Shown here: positions 1 to 12,874 of the stretch, piece after piece
Position numbering within the stretch: the stretch's first letter is position 1
Layout of the letters: each line of letters starts with the position of its first letter
Source: Brevibacillus sp. SYP-B805
GTDB lineage: Bacteria; Bacillota; Bacilli; Brevibacillales; Brevibacillaceae
Assembly: GCF_011059135.1 (NCBI RefSeq)
Contig: NZ_JAALGD010000008.1
Coordinates: forward strand, 124,001 to 188,000
Direction: 5' to 3'
Length of the DNA: 64,000 bases
Made by a program: the position numbers and the translations under genes
The notes under the pieces: generated by a model
What the model was told of the DNA's origin: nothing
Seen by the model: only the letters and a program-made list of their open reading frames with translations
Databases searched by the model: none

Positions 1-870
1 CTGCTCCGCCAAAAGCCCAAGTACGCGCTCGGCTGTTTCACGTAGCAGATGCGGCCGCTTTTTTCTGGTTGTTCCGAAACTGAAGCCGAGCACGGAACGG
101 CAGCTCGCATGCAGATCGATGGTTTTAACATGCCCAACTTCGCCGCTCGAATTGCCGAAATGAACGAGCCGGCCGTACATGGCCAGGCAGTCCAGGCTTT
201 TCTCCGTTACCCGCCCGGAAATCGAGTCCAAAATCACATTGGCCCCTTCGCCATTCGTCAATGCCTTTACCTTCTCCGCAAAGTCATCGTTCTCATAGCA
301 GATGACATGATCCGCCCCCGCTTCCAACGCGATGGCGGCCTTCTTTTCACTTCCGACGGTTCCGATCACAAGACCGGCACCCAGTATTTTGGCCAGCTGA
401 ATCGCCGTCGTTCCGATTCCGCCCGCCGCCGCATGGATGAGAACCGTTTCGCCGGGTTCCAGCCTCGCGACATCCGCCAGAAGCTTGTAGGAGGTAAACG
501 AGACGATGGGGCATGCCGCCGCTGTCTCAAAGTCGACGGCGTCCGGCAGCAAAAAGGTGAGGCTCTCGTCTGCCACCACATATTCAGCGTAAGAGCCGTT
601 TTTCGGAAACGCGATCACCCGCTGTCCCACCTTGAATTGCCGAACCTCGGAACCTACCGCCTCAATGACCCCTGCGGCATCCAAACCGGGGATAAACGGA
701 GGCTGCTTTCCGCCATGATAGTTGCCGTATCGCGCCTTGATATCGGCAAAGTTGACGCTGGTGGCGACAACGCGGATCAACACATCTTTATCGCCGATCG
801 AAGGCATGTCCACGGTCGTATGTTTCAGTACGTCGGGACCGCCGAATTGCGTTACAAGGACTGCATGCAT
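1..870 (-). CDS. NADPH:quinone oxidoreductase (zinc-type dehydrogenase family), 3' end cut by window edge
   Basis: The first 290 codons of a medium-chain dehydrogenase/reductase; the C-terminus lies beyond base 1. The protein opens MHAVLVTQFGGPDVLK, typical of quinone reductases. It has a GroES-like fold (about residues 25-120) and then the dinucleotide-binding motif HAAAGGIGTTAIQLAK (147-161). No structural-zinc cysteine cluster is visible, which fits the zinc-free QOR branch. The predicted role is cytosolic NADPH-dependent reduction of quinones or enones. ATG is preceded by GAGGAG at good spacing. It diverges from arsR across 190 bp, so the ArsR operator at 1032 could influence it, but that is unproven. 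The exact substrate is unknown. Confidence 0.85.
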   Translation of the reverse strand, partial: MHAVLVTQFGGPDVLKHTTVDMPSIGDKDVLIRVVATSVNFADIKARYGNYHGGKQPPFIPGLDAAGVIEAVGSEVRQFKVGQRVIAFPKNGSYAEYVVADESLTFLLPDAVDFETAAACPIVSFTSYKLLADVARLEPGETVLIHAAAGGIGTTAIQLAKILGAGLVIGTVGSEKKAAIALEAGADHVICYENDDFAEKVKALTNGEGANVILDSISGRVTEKSLDCLAMYGRLVHFGNSSGEVGHVKTIDLHASCRSVLGFSFGTTRKKRPHLLRETAERVLGLLAEQ

Positions 871-996
871 CTGGGTGACTCCTCTCTATCCCTCTGTTTT
901 CCGAAACCTACCAGTACATTCTACACGCGGCGGAAAATCCCTCCCCCGTCGATTCCGTATATGCCGCGCCAACTCTCCCAACGCTCGGGAAAGCGG

Positions 997-1025
997 TTGC
1001 CAATAATGAACAAATGAGATAGAAT
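997..1025 (+). promoter_or_regulatory. Predicted promoter of arsR
   Basis: TTGCCA (997-1002), a 17-bp spacer and TAGAAT (1020-1025) form a good sigma-A-type promoter. The operator-like palindrome at 1032-1047 begins 6 bp downstream of the -10 box, where a bound repressor would block initiation. Confidence 0.6.
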
Positions 1026-1031
1026 AAACAT

Positions 1032-1047
1032 GTTTAAAAGTTTAAAC
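1032..1047. promoter_or_regulatory. Operator-like palindrome before arsR (copy 1)
   Basis: GTTTAAA-AG-TTTAAAC is a perfect 7-bp inverted repeat with a 2-bp centre, directly downstream of the arsR promoter. A nearly identical 16-mer lies at 1408-1423 before the next gene. Two copies, each in front of a gene of the same cluster, make it a likely ArsR-family operator with autoregulation. Confidence 0.6.
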
Positions 1048-1060
1048 CTATGAGGTGAAT

Positions 1061-1390
1061 ATGACAAACAATCGAGCATGCAGCAACAAAGCGCTGATTC
1101 TGGAAACGTTGAAAAGGAGCACCCCTGTGTTCCAGGCTTTGGGCGATGTCAACCGTCAACAGATCATCGCGCTTCTCCTGGAACAGACCAGTCTGAACGT
1201 CAACCAGATCACGGAGAGAATGGCCATTTCAAGACCGGCCATTTCCCATCATCTGAAAATCCTGCGGCAGGCGGATCTCATCGAGTACAACCGCGTCGGC
1301 AAAGAAAAATACTATTCCTTAAGCAGCAATATCAGACAAGCCCTGCAGCCCATAAAAGAGCTTCTTCTCGCCGTCGAGGACGGCCCCTAA
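1061..1390 (+). CDS. ArsR/SmtB-family winged-helix transcriptional repressor
   Basis: A 109-residue single-domain regulator. The winged helix covers nearly the whole protein: ALGDVNRQQIIALLLEQ opens the fold, NQITERMAISRPAISHHLKI is the recognition-helix region, and GKEKYYSL is the wing. No cysteine-rich metal-binding motif is seen, so the ligand may be an organic molecule or redox signal rather than a metal. ATG 1061 follows GAGGTGA closely; an in-frame GTG lies at 1055 but has no ribosome binding site of its own. Palindromes at 1032 and 1408 flank the gene and are likely its operators, so it probably represses itself and the SDR gene behind it. Confidence 0.88.
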   Translation: MTNNRACSNKALILETLKRSTPVFQALGDVNRQQIIALLLEQTSLNVNQITERMAISRPAISHHLKILRQADLIEYNRVGKEKYYSLSSNIRQALQPIKELLLAVEDGP

Positions 1391-1407
1391 AATTTTTTAC
1401 TGATCAA

Positions 1408-1423
1408 GTTTACAAGTTTAAAC
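1408..1423. promoter_or_regulatory. Operator-like palindrome before the SDR gene (copy 2)
   Basis: GTTTACA-AG-TTTAAAC differs from the copy at 1032-1047 at one base. It lies 17 bp after the arsR stop and 26 bp before the SDR start, where binding by ArsR could control a second promoter or impede readthrough. Confidence 0.55.
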
Positions 1424-1449
1424 ATAACGAATCGAAGGGATGAACAAGC

Positions 1450-2400
1450 ATGAAAGCCATTGTCTTTGGCAGCACAGGATTTATCGGCAGCCATGTTGTG
1501 GAGCAGCTGCATCTCGCCGGACATCAGGTGACGACCGTCGTTCGGCAGACAAGCGACACATCGTTTCTCCAGCGGTTGGGCGTCAATGTCGTGCCGATCG
1601 ACTTCTCACATCCCCAAGCAATCGGAAATGTGATCAACGGGCATGATGTCGTCTACAACTGTACGGCAAGCGCGACGCTGCAATCCCCCACCCCTCTGGA
1701 GGAAGAGGTGGAAATCAAGCTGACGCGGAAGCTCGTGGAAGCTGCCGCTTCTCAAGGGGCCGCCCGCTTTATACAGCTGAGCACCATCGTCATCTATGAC
1801 TTCCGCAGCAACGACCCTCTTGACGAATCCTATCAATCGGAGCCGGAGTACCCCATCCAACAAGTAGGAATCGAAAGGGAACGGGTCGTCGAAGAAGCGG
1901 GCCGCCAAACCGGAATCACCACCATCATCTTGCGGCCTGCCAGCACGATCGGTGTCCGGGACAAAAAGTCGTTTTTTGCCCGTATGTTCACCGCCCATGC
2001 GCATGACCAATATCCGATGGTCGGCCAAGGCGCCGCCAAGGTATCGCTCGTGGATACACGCGACATCGGACGGGCGATGGTCTGGTTGGGAACGTACCGG
2101 AAGCCCGACCAAGACAATGGGGTTTATTTGCTCAAAGGCTTCGATACGACCTGGCATGATCTCAAGCAGGAGATCGACCGTGCGACCGGCAGAATCTCGA
2201 GGACGATCGATCTGGCGACGGACTTGTCGGAGGAAGAGATGCGCCGCCTGCAGGTAAACCCGTTTGCGCTAAAAACGTTGTCCGTGAACCGGCTCTGGAA
2301 CGACCGGAAGATACGAACGCTCGGCTTCGAGACAAAATATACGCTGACGGAAGCGGTGGACGCGGCGGTCAACGACCTGCTGACGAGGAACCGCGCTTGA
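1450..2400 (+). CDS. NAD(P)-dependent epimerase/dehydratase-like atypical SDR protein
   Basis: A 316-residue extended/atypical short-chain dehydrogenase-reductase. The N-terminus has the Rossmann motif GSTGFIGSHVVEQL (about residues 7-20). The active-site area contains STIVIYDF near residue 115, with a Tyr but no clean YxxxK, as is common in atypical NAD-binding SDRs. It is probably a cytosolic NAD(P)-dependent oxidoreductase or epimerase on a small metabolite; the substrate cannot be told. The start is set by GAAGGGATGA upstream of ATG 1450. It follows arsR with a second copy of the same palindrome in between, so co-regulation by that repressor is likely. Confidence 0.8.
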   Translation: MKAIVFGSTGFIGSHVVEQLHLAGHQVTTVVRQTSDTSFLQRLGVNVVPIDFSHPQAIGNVINGHDVVYNCTASATLQSPTPLEEEVEIKLTRKLVEAAASQGAARFIQLSTIVIYDFRSNDPLDESYQSEPEYPIQQVGIERERVVEEAGRQTGITTIILRPASTIGVRDKKSFFARMFTAHAHDQYPMVGQGAAKVSLVDTRDIGRAMVWLGTYRKPDQDNGVYLLKGFDTTWHDLKQEIDRATGRISRTIDLATDLSEEEMRRLQVNPFALKTLSVNRLWNDRKIRTLGFETKYTLTEAVDAAVNDLLTRNRA

Positions 2401-2534
2401 TTTCCCGGCTGCTTATCTTACTTTTTCATTAATTTAATGCATTTTTTACATTAGTCATCTTGACAGGGTGGTGCTAGAATCAAAAATGGCGTATGCCTAC
2501 TTGCCGTTTTTTCCTGCAAAGGTTGTGGTTATCC

Positions 2535-3758
2535 ATGGCATTCTCGTGGAAACGAAATCTTTTCGTGCTTTGGACCGGCGTCTTTTTTTGCAGCACCGCC
2601 TACTCCATCTCCATACCGTTTTTGCCGATCTTTCTGCATACTTCGCTCGGGGTGAATGATCATCTGGAGGTGTGGGCCGGGATCTCGTTCGGCATCACCT
2701 TTCTGGTCAGCGCCCTGATTTCGCCATTTTGGGGCTCGCTCGCTGACAAGTACGGTCGCAAGCCCATGCTGATACGGTCCGGCTACAGCTTGGCCGTCTT
2801 GTATTTTTTGAACTACCTGGTGACGGATCCGTACCTCTTTGTCCTGCTCCGCATCCTGCAAGGGCTGCTGGCCGGTTTCGTCCCGGCTTCCATCGCGCTT
2901 GTCGCCACCAACACCCCGGAAAAACACGTCGGGTATGCCCTTGGGGTCATGTCGACCGCCGGGGCCACCGGGGGCATTGTCGGTCCGTTGATTGGGGGGT
3001 TGGTGAGTCACCTGTGGGGAAACAGGGAGGCGTTCCTATTTTCCTCCTGCGTCGTGCTGGTCGCCGCGCTGATCGCCACCTTTTTTGCCCGTGAGACCAA
3101 CCAAAACCGGACAGGCAACCGGTCGAGCGTACGGGAAGACCTGCGCACCGCCGTGAGGAATCGCCCGCTGATGCGTGTCCTGGGTCTTACCATGCTGGTG
3201 ACGATATCGGTCATGCTGATTGAGCCGCTCCTGACCGTTTATGTGCTTCAACTGGGCGCTTCCCGACAGGACGCGTCGCTAAGCTCTGGGATTATTTTTT
3301 CCGCTGTCGGGATCGCTACGGTTTTGGCGGCGCCGCGCTGGGGTTCTCTCGGCAGCAAAATGGGCTACACCAAGGTTCTGCTGATCGGGCTGCTGGGGGG
3401 AGGCATCGGCAATCTGCTGCAGTTCTTCTTTACCAATCTGTACGGGTTTGGGGTGCTTCGCTTCCTCTATGGCCTGTTTTTTGCGGCGGTTTACCCTTCC
3501 ATCCATGCGATGATTGTCAAGGTGACCGACCCCGAATTCCGAGGAAGGGCGTTCAGCCTCAATCAGTCTGCCACCCAGCTTTCCACCATGATCGGCCCCG
3601 TGCTCGGCGGTATTCTCGGCAGCATCCTACCCATCCGGGTGGTGTTTCTCATCAACGGGATCGCGCTGCTGCTGGTGGCCGTTCTGATGAAATCCAAGAT
3701 GAACACGGCTGTGGAGGAGAGCCGCCTTTCCACGGATGGGGCGGTATCCGCCAAATAA
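2535..3758 (+). CDS. MFS multidrug efflux transporter (MdtG-like)
   Basis: A 407-residue major facilitator of the DHA1 type, with about 12 membrane segments expected. WKRNLFVLWTGVFF at the start and SPFWGSLADKYGRKPMLIRS (loop 2-3, the MFS signature) are characteristic of MdtG-like exporters. The central loop between the two six-helix halves lies near residues 190-210. It likely expels drugs or organic toxicants using the proton gradient. ATG 2535 (MAFSWKRN) was chosen over the ATG at 2493 because family members begin just before WKRN; AAAGG lies upstream, although spaced widely. It converges on the acyl-CoA synthetase gene with 12 bp between stops. Confidence 0.85.
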   Translation: MAFSWKRNLFVLWTGVFFCSTAYSISIPFLPIFLHTSLGVNDHLEVWAGISFGITFLVSALISPFWGSLADKYGRKPMLIRSGYSLAVLYFLNYLVTDPYLFVLLRILQGLLAGFVPASIALVATNTPEKHVGYALGVMSTAGATGGIVGPLIGGLVSHLWGNREAFLFSSCVVLVAALIATFFARETNQNRTGNRSSVREDLRTAVRNRPLMRVLGLTMLVTISVMLIEPLLTVYVLQLGASRQDASLSSGIIFSAVGIATVLAAPRWGSLGSKMGYTKVLLIGLLGGGIGNLLQFFFTNLYGFGVLRFLYGLFFAAVYPSIHAMIVKVTDPEFRGRAFSLNQSATQLSTMIGPVLGGILGSILPIRVVFLINGIALLLVAVLMKSKMNTAVEESRLSTDGAVSAK

Positions 3759-3770
3759 TCGGGCGTACTG

Positions 3771-5363
3771 TCAAGGCTGCGCGCCTGCCGCTCCCTCCTG
3801 CATCGCCAGTGCCTCGTAGCGCACCCGCAGTTCCCGTTTCAGGATCTTCCCGCTCGGGTTCCGGGGCAGATTCTCCGCGATCACGACATATTTGGGGGCT
3901 TTGAACCCGGAGAGGCGTTCCTTGCAGAAAGCCAGAATCTCCCCGGCGCTCACATTCGCACCGGCCTTGGGCACCACTACGGCGGTAACCGCCTCGATCC
4001 AGTAGGGATGGGGGACGCCGATGACGGCAACCTCCGAAACGCCGGGGTGCTGGTAGATCGTCTCCTCCACTTCCCGGCTGGCAATATTTTCGCCTCCCGA
4101 TTTGATCATGTCTTTCTTCCGGTCCACGACCGTGATGTATCCTTCCTCATCCATGATCCCCAAGTCTCCGCTGTGGAACCACCCGCCCTGAAATGCGGCC
4201 GCCGTTTTCTCTTCATCCTTGAAATATCCCAGCATGGCGTGGCTCGTCCTGTGCACGATTTCTCCTACTGTACCGCGGGGCACTTCCCTGCCGTCTTCGT
4301 CCACGATCCGGGTCTCCACGTTGAGCGACGGCTTCCCGGCGGACCCGGCTTTCCGCAGCTGATCCCTGGGTTTGAGCACAGTCGCCAGCGGCGCCACTTC
4401 CGTCTGCCCGTAGAAATTATAAAACTGCGCATGGGGCAGGCGTTGGTTCAATTCCTTCAGGATCTCCACCGGCATGATGGCCGCCCCGTAGTAGCACTTT
4501 TGCAGCGAAGAGAGGTCGCGGGCTGCGAACTCCGGAGACCGTAGCAGCGCGATCCAGACGGTCGGCGGACAAAACAGCTGCGTGGCCCGGTATTTTTCCA
4601 CCGTCGCAAGCAGGAGGCCGGGAGCGGCCTGCTCCAGGATGATCCCGCTTCCTCCCAGATAGATATAGGGTCCGAGGAAGCAGTGAAGCTGTGCGCTGTG
4701 AAACAAGGGAAGCGCGTGAACCGCGATGTCGTCCTCCGTCATGCCCCCGTCGATGATGGTGCTGACATATTCGGCAATGACGTTTTTGTGGGTAAGCATA
4801 ACGCCTTTGGGTTTGGATTCGGTCCCGCTCGTGTAGAGGATATGCACCACATCGTCATCGTCCAGGTGTACGTCGGGCTCAGCAGGCTCCGCGTCTTTGA
4901 TCAGCTCCCTGAACGGCTGCCACTCCCCGATCGGTTCGGCAGGACGGGAAATGTTGGCGCACAAGCGCGGCGTGCAGCCGGCCAGCTTGATGGCCTGGTC
5001 GGCCGTTGTCAGAAATTCCGGAGAGACAAAGCAGGCGCTCACTTCCGCATGACCGAGAATAAAGGCCACATCGTCCGTGTTCAGCATGTAGTTGATCGGC
5101 ACCATGATGATGCCCGCTTTGGCCAGGGCGAAGTTCAGAATGGCAAAATCCATGGAATTGCGGGACAGCACGGCCGCCCTCTCTCCTTTTTGCAGCCCCC
5201 TTGCCAAAATGGCGTTCGCCGCCTGGTTGACGATCCTGTCAAACGCCTCGTATGTAAACGCTTCCTCTTCGAAGCGCAGGGCGATCTTGTCCGGATAACG
5301 CGCCCTGCTCCGCTGCAGGATATCTCCGAGTGTGTTTCGCCTTGCACGCTGGATTTCGATCAT
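3771..5363 (-). CDS. Long- or medium-chain acyl-CoA synthetase (AMP-forming)
   Basis: A 530-residue adenylate-forming enzyme that activates a carboxylic acid to its CoA thioester with ATP. The phosphate-binding loop YTSGTESKPKGVMLTHKN, the adenine-binding YGQTE, the hinge region WFHSGDLG...DRKKDMIKSGGENI and the C-terminal catalytic lysine in NPSGKILKREL are all present, so it should be active. It resembles FadD/fatty-acid CoA ligases, but the acyl specificity is not clear. ATG 5363 is chosen because GGAGG lies 7 bp upstream; upstream in-frame ATGs (5369, 5393, 5402) are less well placed. It is monocistronic as far as can be seen. Confidence 0.9.
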   Translation of the reverse strand: MIEIQRARRNTLGDILQRSRARYPDKIALRFEEEAFTYEAFDRIVNQAANAILARGLQKGERAAVLSRNSMDFAILNFALAKAGIIMVPINYMLNTDDVAFILGHAEVSACFVSPEFLTTADQAIKLAGCTPRLCANISRPAEPIGEWQPFRELIKDAEPAEPDVHLDDDDVVHILYTSGTESKPKGVMLTHKNVIAEYVSTIIDGGMTEDDIAVHALPLFHSAQLHCFLGPYIYLGGSGIILEQAAPGLLLATVEKYRATQLFCPPTVWIALLRSPEFAARDLSSLQKCYYGAAIMPVEILKELNQRLPHAQFYNFYGQTEVAPLATVLKPRDQLRKAGSAGKPSLNVETRIVDEDGREVPRGTVGEIVHRTSHAMLGYFKDEEKTAAAFQGGWFHSGDLGIMDEEGYITVVDRKKDMIKSGGENIASREVEETIYQHPGVSEVAVIGVPHPYWIEAVTAVVVPKAGANVSAGEILAFCKERLSGFKAPKYVVIAENLPRNPSGKILKRELRVRYEALAMQEGAAGAQP

Positions 5364-5447
5364 ATGCATGCCTCCAAGCCGTTTTTCTTTCATTATACAC
5401 ATCGTTTTCTATATAATCAGTATTTTCAGTAAAATAAGCGTTAAAAA

Positions 5448-5473
5448 AAGACCGACTCCCGAGAATCGGTCTT
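5448..5473 (-). terminator. Intrinsic terminator behind lysC
   Basis: On the minus strand AAGACCGA pairs with TCGGTCTT and is followed by a run of T. It lies about 110 bp beyond the lysC stop, with repeat copy 1 in between. Confidence 0.75.
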
Positions 5474-5482
5474 ATCCTTCAG

Positions 5483-5580
5483 TATATCAGAAAGTTTAAA
5501 CTCTTTAAAGCGATAAAGCGAAGTGAGAAAGGTTGGGGGCCCCCGCCGACACCAGCGTAGCTTAAGTCGGCGGGGTTTCT
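5483..5580 (-). repeat. Dispersed 3'-UTR repeat, copy 1
   Basis: About 95 bp with roughly 80% identity by eye to the segment at 25930-26025 in inverted orientation. Shared blocks are GTTTAA, a TTTAAA block, CGATAAAGC, GAAAGG and a strong hairpin with arms CCCCGCCGAC and GTCGGCGGGG around a loop containing CTTAAG. Both copies start within a few bases of a stop codon (here lysC) and lie before that gene's terminator. It resembles REP or bcr-type intergenic elements; no coding content was seen. Confidence 0.75.
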
Positions 5581-5583
5581 AAA

Positions 5584-6948
5584 CTATTCCGACTCCTTGG
5601 AAAAAAACTCGTGGTACAAGGCGATTACCGCGCGATCCGCGTCAACCTCCTTGACTCCAAACATCATGCTGACTTCCGATGACCCCTGATTGATCATCTC
5701 CAGATTCACCTTTGCCTGCGCAAGGGCGGTCGTCGCCCGGGCCGAGGTGCCGACGGAACGCCTCATGCCTTCGCCCACGATCATCACAAGGGCCAGATCG
5801 TCTTCGATGACGATGTCCTCGGCATGCAGCTCCGTCCGTATGCGCTGGACAACCCGTTCCCGAATCTCCGGCGTGAAATCCTTCCGGCGCAGAATCACCG
5901 AGATGTTGTCAATTCCGGACGGGGTGTGCTCATACGACAATCCCTCGTCCTCCAGAATCTGCAGCAGCCGCCGCCCGAAGCCGATCTCCCTGTTCATCAA
6001 ATATTTGCTCACATAGAGACTGCAGAAGCCTTTGTCGCTGGCGATGCCAGCCACCCGGTTCTCGTCCGCCTTCCGCTCCGAAACGATCATCGTTCCCGGC
6101 GCATCCGGATTGTTGGTGTTTTTGATGCAGACGGGAATGCCTGCGCGGTAAGCCGGGTACAAGGCTTCCTCGTGGAACACGGTAAATCCGGAATACGAGA
6201 GCTCCCTCATCTCGCGGTAGGTGATGACGCGGATCTCTTTCGGCTTCTCCACCAGGTTGGGGTTAACCACATACACGGAGTCCACATCGGTGAAATTTTC
6301 GTACAGATCCGCCTGTATGGCCGCTGCCAGGATGGAGCCCGTAATATCGGAGCCTCCCCGGGAGAACGTGACCAGCACCCCTTCCGTCGTATAGCCGAAG
6401 AACCCCGGAAAGACCACGATGCCTGTTCGGTCCTTCAGGGCCCGCAGCTTCTCATAGGCAATGGGGAGCACCTGCGCATTGCCCGCCTCATCCGTGACAA
6501 ACAGTCCCGCCTCATACGGATTGACGTAATGGGCATCTTTTCCCAGGCTGCGCAGATAACGGGCCACCAGTTTGGCGCAGGTGTCCTCGCCTGCCGCTTT
6601 CACTGCATCGAGAAAGCGGGACGGGTCATCGCTGCTTCGGATCGACAAGGCTTCATGCAGTTCGGCCGTAATCTGTTCCGTGTCGTCGTGCGCAAGGCCG
6701 AGGCCTTCCGCAATGTCCTGAAAGCGCCGAAAAATCTCCTCCTTCACCTGATCGGCCCGGCCTCCCGCCAGTACGCTGTCCGCATACTGGATCAGCAGAT
6801 CGGTCACCTTGATATCGTCCTTGTGCCGTTTTCCCGGCGCGGAGACGACGATCAGGCGCCTCTGATCGTCCGCCTGAATGATGGCTCCTACCTTTTTGAT
6901 CTGCTCCGCGCTGGCCAACGACGTACCGCCGAACTTCGCTACTTTCAT
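5584..6948 (-). CDS. lysC: Aspartate kinase (monofunctional, ThrD/LysC type)
   Basis: Aspartokinase phosphorylates L-aspartate, the first step to lysine, threonine, methionine and diaminopimelate. The 454-residue protein begins MKVAKFGGTSLASAEQI (kinase substrate loop), has the internal FSRGGSDITGS ATP-site motif near residue 200 and two C-terminal ACT repeats (about 310-450) for amino-acid feedback. The length equals that of Bacillus YclM-type enzymes, which respond to lysine plus threonine; that specificity is inference. GGAGGAG lies 6 bp before ATG 6948. Upstream is gltB in the same direction, but a strong terminator at 7063 separates them. No lysine riboswitch was recognised in the short leader. 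Confidence 0.93.
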   Translation of the reverse strand: MKVAKFGGTSLASAEQIKKVGAIIQADDQRRLIVVSAPGKRHKDDIKVTDLLIQYADSVLAGGRADQVKEEIFRRFQDIAEGLGLAHDDTEQITAELHEALSIRSSDDPSRFLDAVKAAGEDTCAKLVARYLRSLGKDAHYVNPYEAGLFVTDEAGNAQVLPIAYEKLRALKDRTGIVVFPGFFGYTTEGVLVTFSRGGSDITGSILAAAIQADLYENFTDVDSVYVVNPNLVEKPKEIRVITYREMRELSYSGFTVFHEEALYPAYRAGIPVCIKNTNNPDAPGTMIVSERKADENRVAGIASDKGFCSLYVSKYLMNREIGFGRRLLQILEDEGLSYEHTPSGIDNISVILRRKDFTPEIRERVVQRIRTELHAEDIVIEDDLALVMIVGEGMRRSVGTSARATTALAQAKVNLEMINQGSSEVSMMFGVKEVDADRAVIALYHEFFSKESE

Positions 6949-7022
6949 CTCCGACTCCTCCATCTGTTTCTCTATCTGTTCATGGTTCCGACGAACATGA
7001 ATATAGGTTAAATGAGTTCTGT

Positions 7023-7043
7023 AAAAAAGACAAGTGTCTTTTT
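7023..7043. terminator. Short A/T-flanked hairpin in the lysC leader
   Basis: AAAAAGAC-AAGT-GTCTTTTT forms a small symmetric hairpin that could act as a weak terminator on either strand. It lies 75 bp upstream of the lysC start, so it might be a leader element, but nothing else supports this. Confidence 0.4.
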
Positions 7044-7062
7044 CACGTGGACATAACAGCAC

Positions 7063-7100
7063 AAAAGAACAAGCCGATCAGTCAACCGATCGGCTTGTTC
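7063..7100 (-). terminator. Intrinsic terminator of gltB
   Basis: On the minus strand a 13-bp stem GAACAAGCCGATC/GATCGGCTTGTTC with an 8-base loop is followed by TTTTG. It begins 4 bp after the gltB stop codon. Confidence 0.85.
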
Positions 7101-7103
7101 CCG

Positions 7104-11717
<4,614 letters not shown>

Positions 11718-11862
11718 GGTATCCTCTCCTTCTCTACCTTCCTGTCCCGGGCTGCCGCGCCCTCTATTCCGAATTTTTCGTCTCTTTGTCCGGTTATAGA
11801 AAAACCGGGCTGCGGCAGGTGTCCCGACACCGATCTCTTGCTTTGTCGAATGGTTACTACTC

Positions 11863-11891
11863 ATTTTAGATTTGTTAATTGATACAAACAA
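11863..11891 (-). promoter_or_regulatory. Predicted gltB promoter
   Basis: On the minus strand TTGTTT (11886-11891), a 17-bp spacer and TAAAAT (11863-11868). The GltC-box-like palindromes start 15 bp upstream of the -35 box, the usual activator position for a LysR-type protein. It leaves a leader of roughly 140 nt before the gltB start. Confidence 0.6.
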
Positions 11892-11905
11892 TATATAATT
11901 AAGGT

Positions 11906-11927
11906 GAGATTAATCTCATATTGAGAT
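11906..11927. promoter_or_regulatory. GltC-box-like overlapping palindromes
   Basis: Two overlapping dyads share one ATCTC arm: GAGAT-TA-ATCTC (11906-11917) and ATCTC-ATATT-GAGAT (11913-11927). They sit between the divergent gltB and gltC genes. T-N11-A-like spaced dyads of this kind are LysR-type sites. The shared arm could let GltC switch between an activating and a repressing arrangement. Confidence 0.65.
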
Positions 11928-11951
11928 GAATGCGAAGGGAGGGGGACAGCA

Positions 11952-12857
11952 GTGGAGCTGCGACAGCTGCAGTACTTCATTGAGGTGGCAAAACGGGAAC
12001 ATGTGACCGAAGCGGCGCACAACCTTCACGTCGCCCAATCGGCCGTCAGCCGGCAGATCGCCAATCTGGAGGCGGAACTGGGCATTCAGCTGTTTATCCG
12101 TGAAGGGCGCAATGTGAAACTGACTTCAGTGGGAAAAATCTTTCTGGAACATGCGGTGACGGCCCTGAACGAAATCGAGAAGGCCAAGCAGAAGATCGAG
12201 GAGTTCCTGGATCCGGAACGGGGCACCATCCGGGTCGGCTTCACCAGCAGTCTCGCCGCCAACCCTTTGCCCACGGTGATTTCCGCGTTTCGCGCCCGCT
12301 ATCCCGATATCGGCTTTCAATTGAAGCAGGGGGCGTATAAACAGCTGATCGATTCCGTCATCCGGGGAGATATTGACCTGGCCTTTCTGGGCCCTGTGCC
12401 CACCCAGGAGAAAGATGTCCGCAGCCACATCTTTTTTGCGGAAAACATCATGGCCCTCCTGCCTGCCAGGCATCCGCTGGCCAAGCAGGAAACGCTGCGC
12501 CTGCGCGAGCTGCAGGACGATACCTTCGTGCTCTTTCCACCCGGTTTTCTGCTGCGGGAGATTGCGGTAAACGCCTGTGCGCAGGTCGGTTTCAAGCCGA
12601 AGGTTTCCTTTGAGGGGGAAGATATCGATGCCATCAAAGGGCTGGTTGCCGCCGGGTTGGGCGTTACCCTGCTGCCGGAAGTGACGCTGATCGACAACAT
12701 GCCGAGAGAAACGGTCAGGCTCCCCATCAGCGAGCCCATTGTCACCCGGACGGTAGGAATCATCATTCCGAGCAACAGGGAACTGCCGCCGTCGGAAAAG
12801 CTCTTTTACGATTTTCTGAAAGAGTTTTTCTCCGTGCTGAACAAATTCAGCCAGTAG
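11952..12857 (+). CDS. gltC: GltC, LysR-family regulator of glutamate synthase
   Basis: A 301-residue LysR-type activator closely resembling Bacillus subtilis GltC along its whole length: it starts MELRQLQYFIEVAKREHVTE, contains HVAQSAVSRQIANLEAEL in the N-terminal winged helix (about residues 1-60), and has the effector-domain stretch GEDIDAIKGLVAAGLGVTLL. GltC activates gltAB when 2-oxoglutarate is plentiful and turns repressive with glutamate (established in Bacillus). The GTG start at 11952 follows GGGAGGGGG. The divergent arrangement with gltB and the palindromes at 11906-11927 match the known system. No gltD neighbour is present. Confidence 0.95.
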   Translation: MELRQLQYFIEVAKREHVTEAAHNLHVAQSAVSRQIANLEAELGIQLFIREGRNVKLTSVGKIFLEHAVTALNEIEKAKQKIEEFLDPERGTIRVGFTSSLAANPLPTVISAFRARYPDIGFQLKQGAYKQLIDSVIRGDIDLAFLGPVPTQEKDVRSHIFFAENIMALLPARHPLAKQETLRLRELQDDTFVLFPPGFLLREIAVNACAQVGFKPKVSFEGEDIDAIKGLVAAGLGVTLLPEVTLIDNMPRETVRLPISEPIVTRTVGIIIPSNRELPPSEKLFYDFLKEFFSVLNKFSQ

Positions 12858-12874
12858 TTCACTGCGGACGGGGG

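Noticed and set aside
2460-2485. TTGACA with TAGAAT upstream of the MFS gene as a promoter
   Set aside because: The spacing between the two hexamers is only 9 bp.
5491-5500. AAGTTTAAAC inside repeat copy 1 as a third ArsR operator
   Set aside because: It has only one good arm of the palindrome, and the corresponding place in repeat copy 2 differs, so it belongs to the repeat.
5824-7011. Long plus-strand frame opposite lysC, and similar long frames opposite nnr, MFS and ARH genes
   Set aside because: These lack recognisable domains and lie entirely over clear genes on the other strand, as expected from codon bias in GC-rich DNA.
6949-7062. Lysine riboswitch before lysC
   Set aside because: The leader to the gltB terminator is only about 115 bp and holds just a small hairpin, too short for the lysine aptamer.
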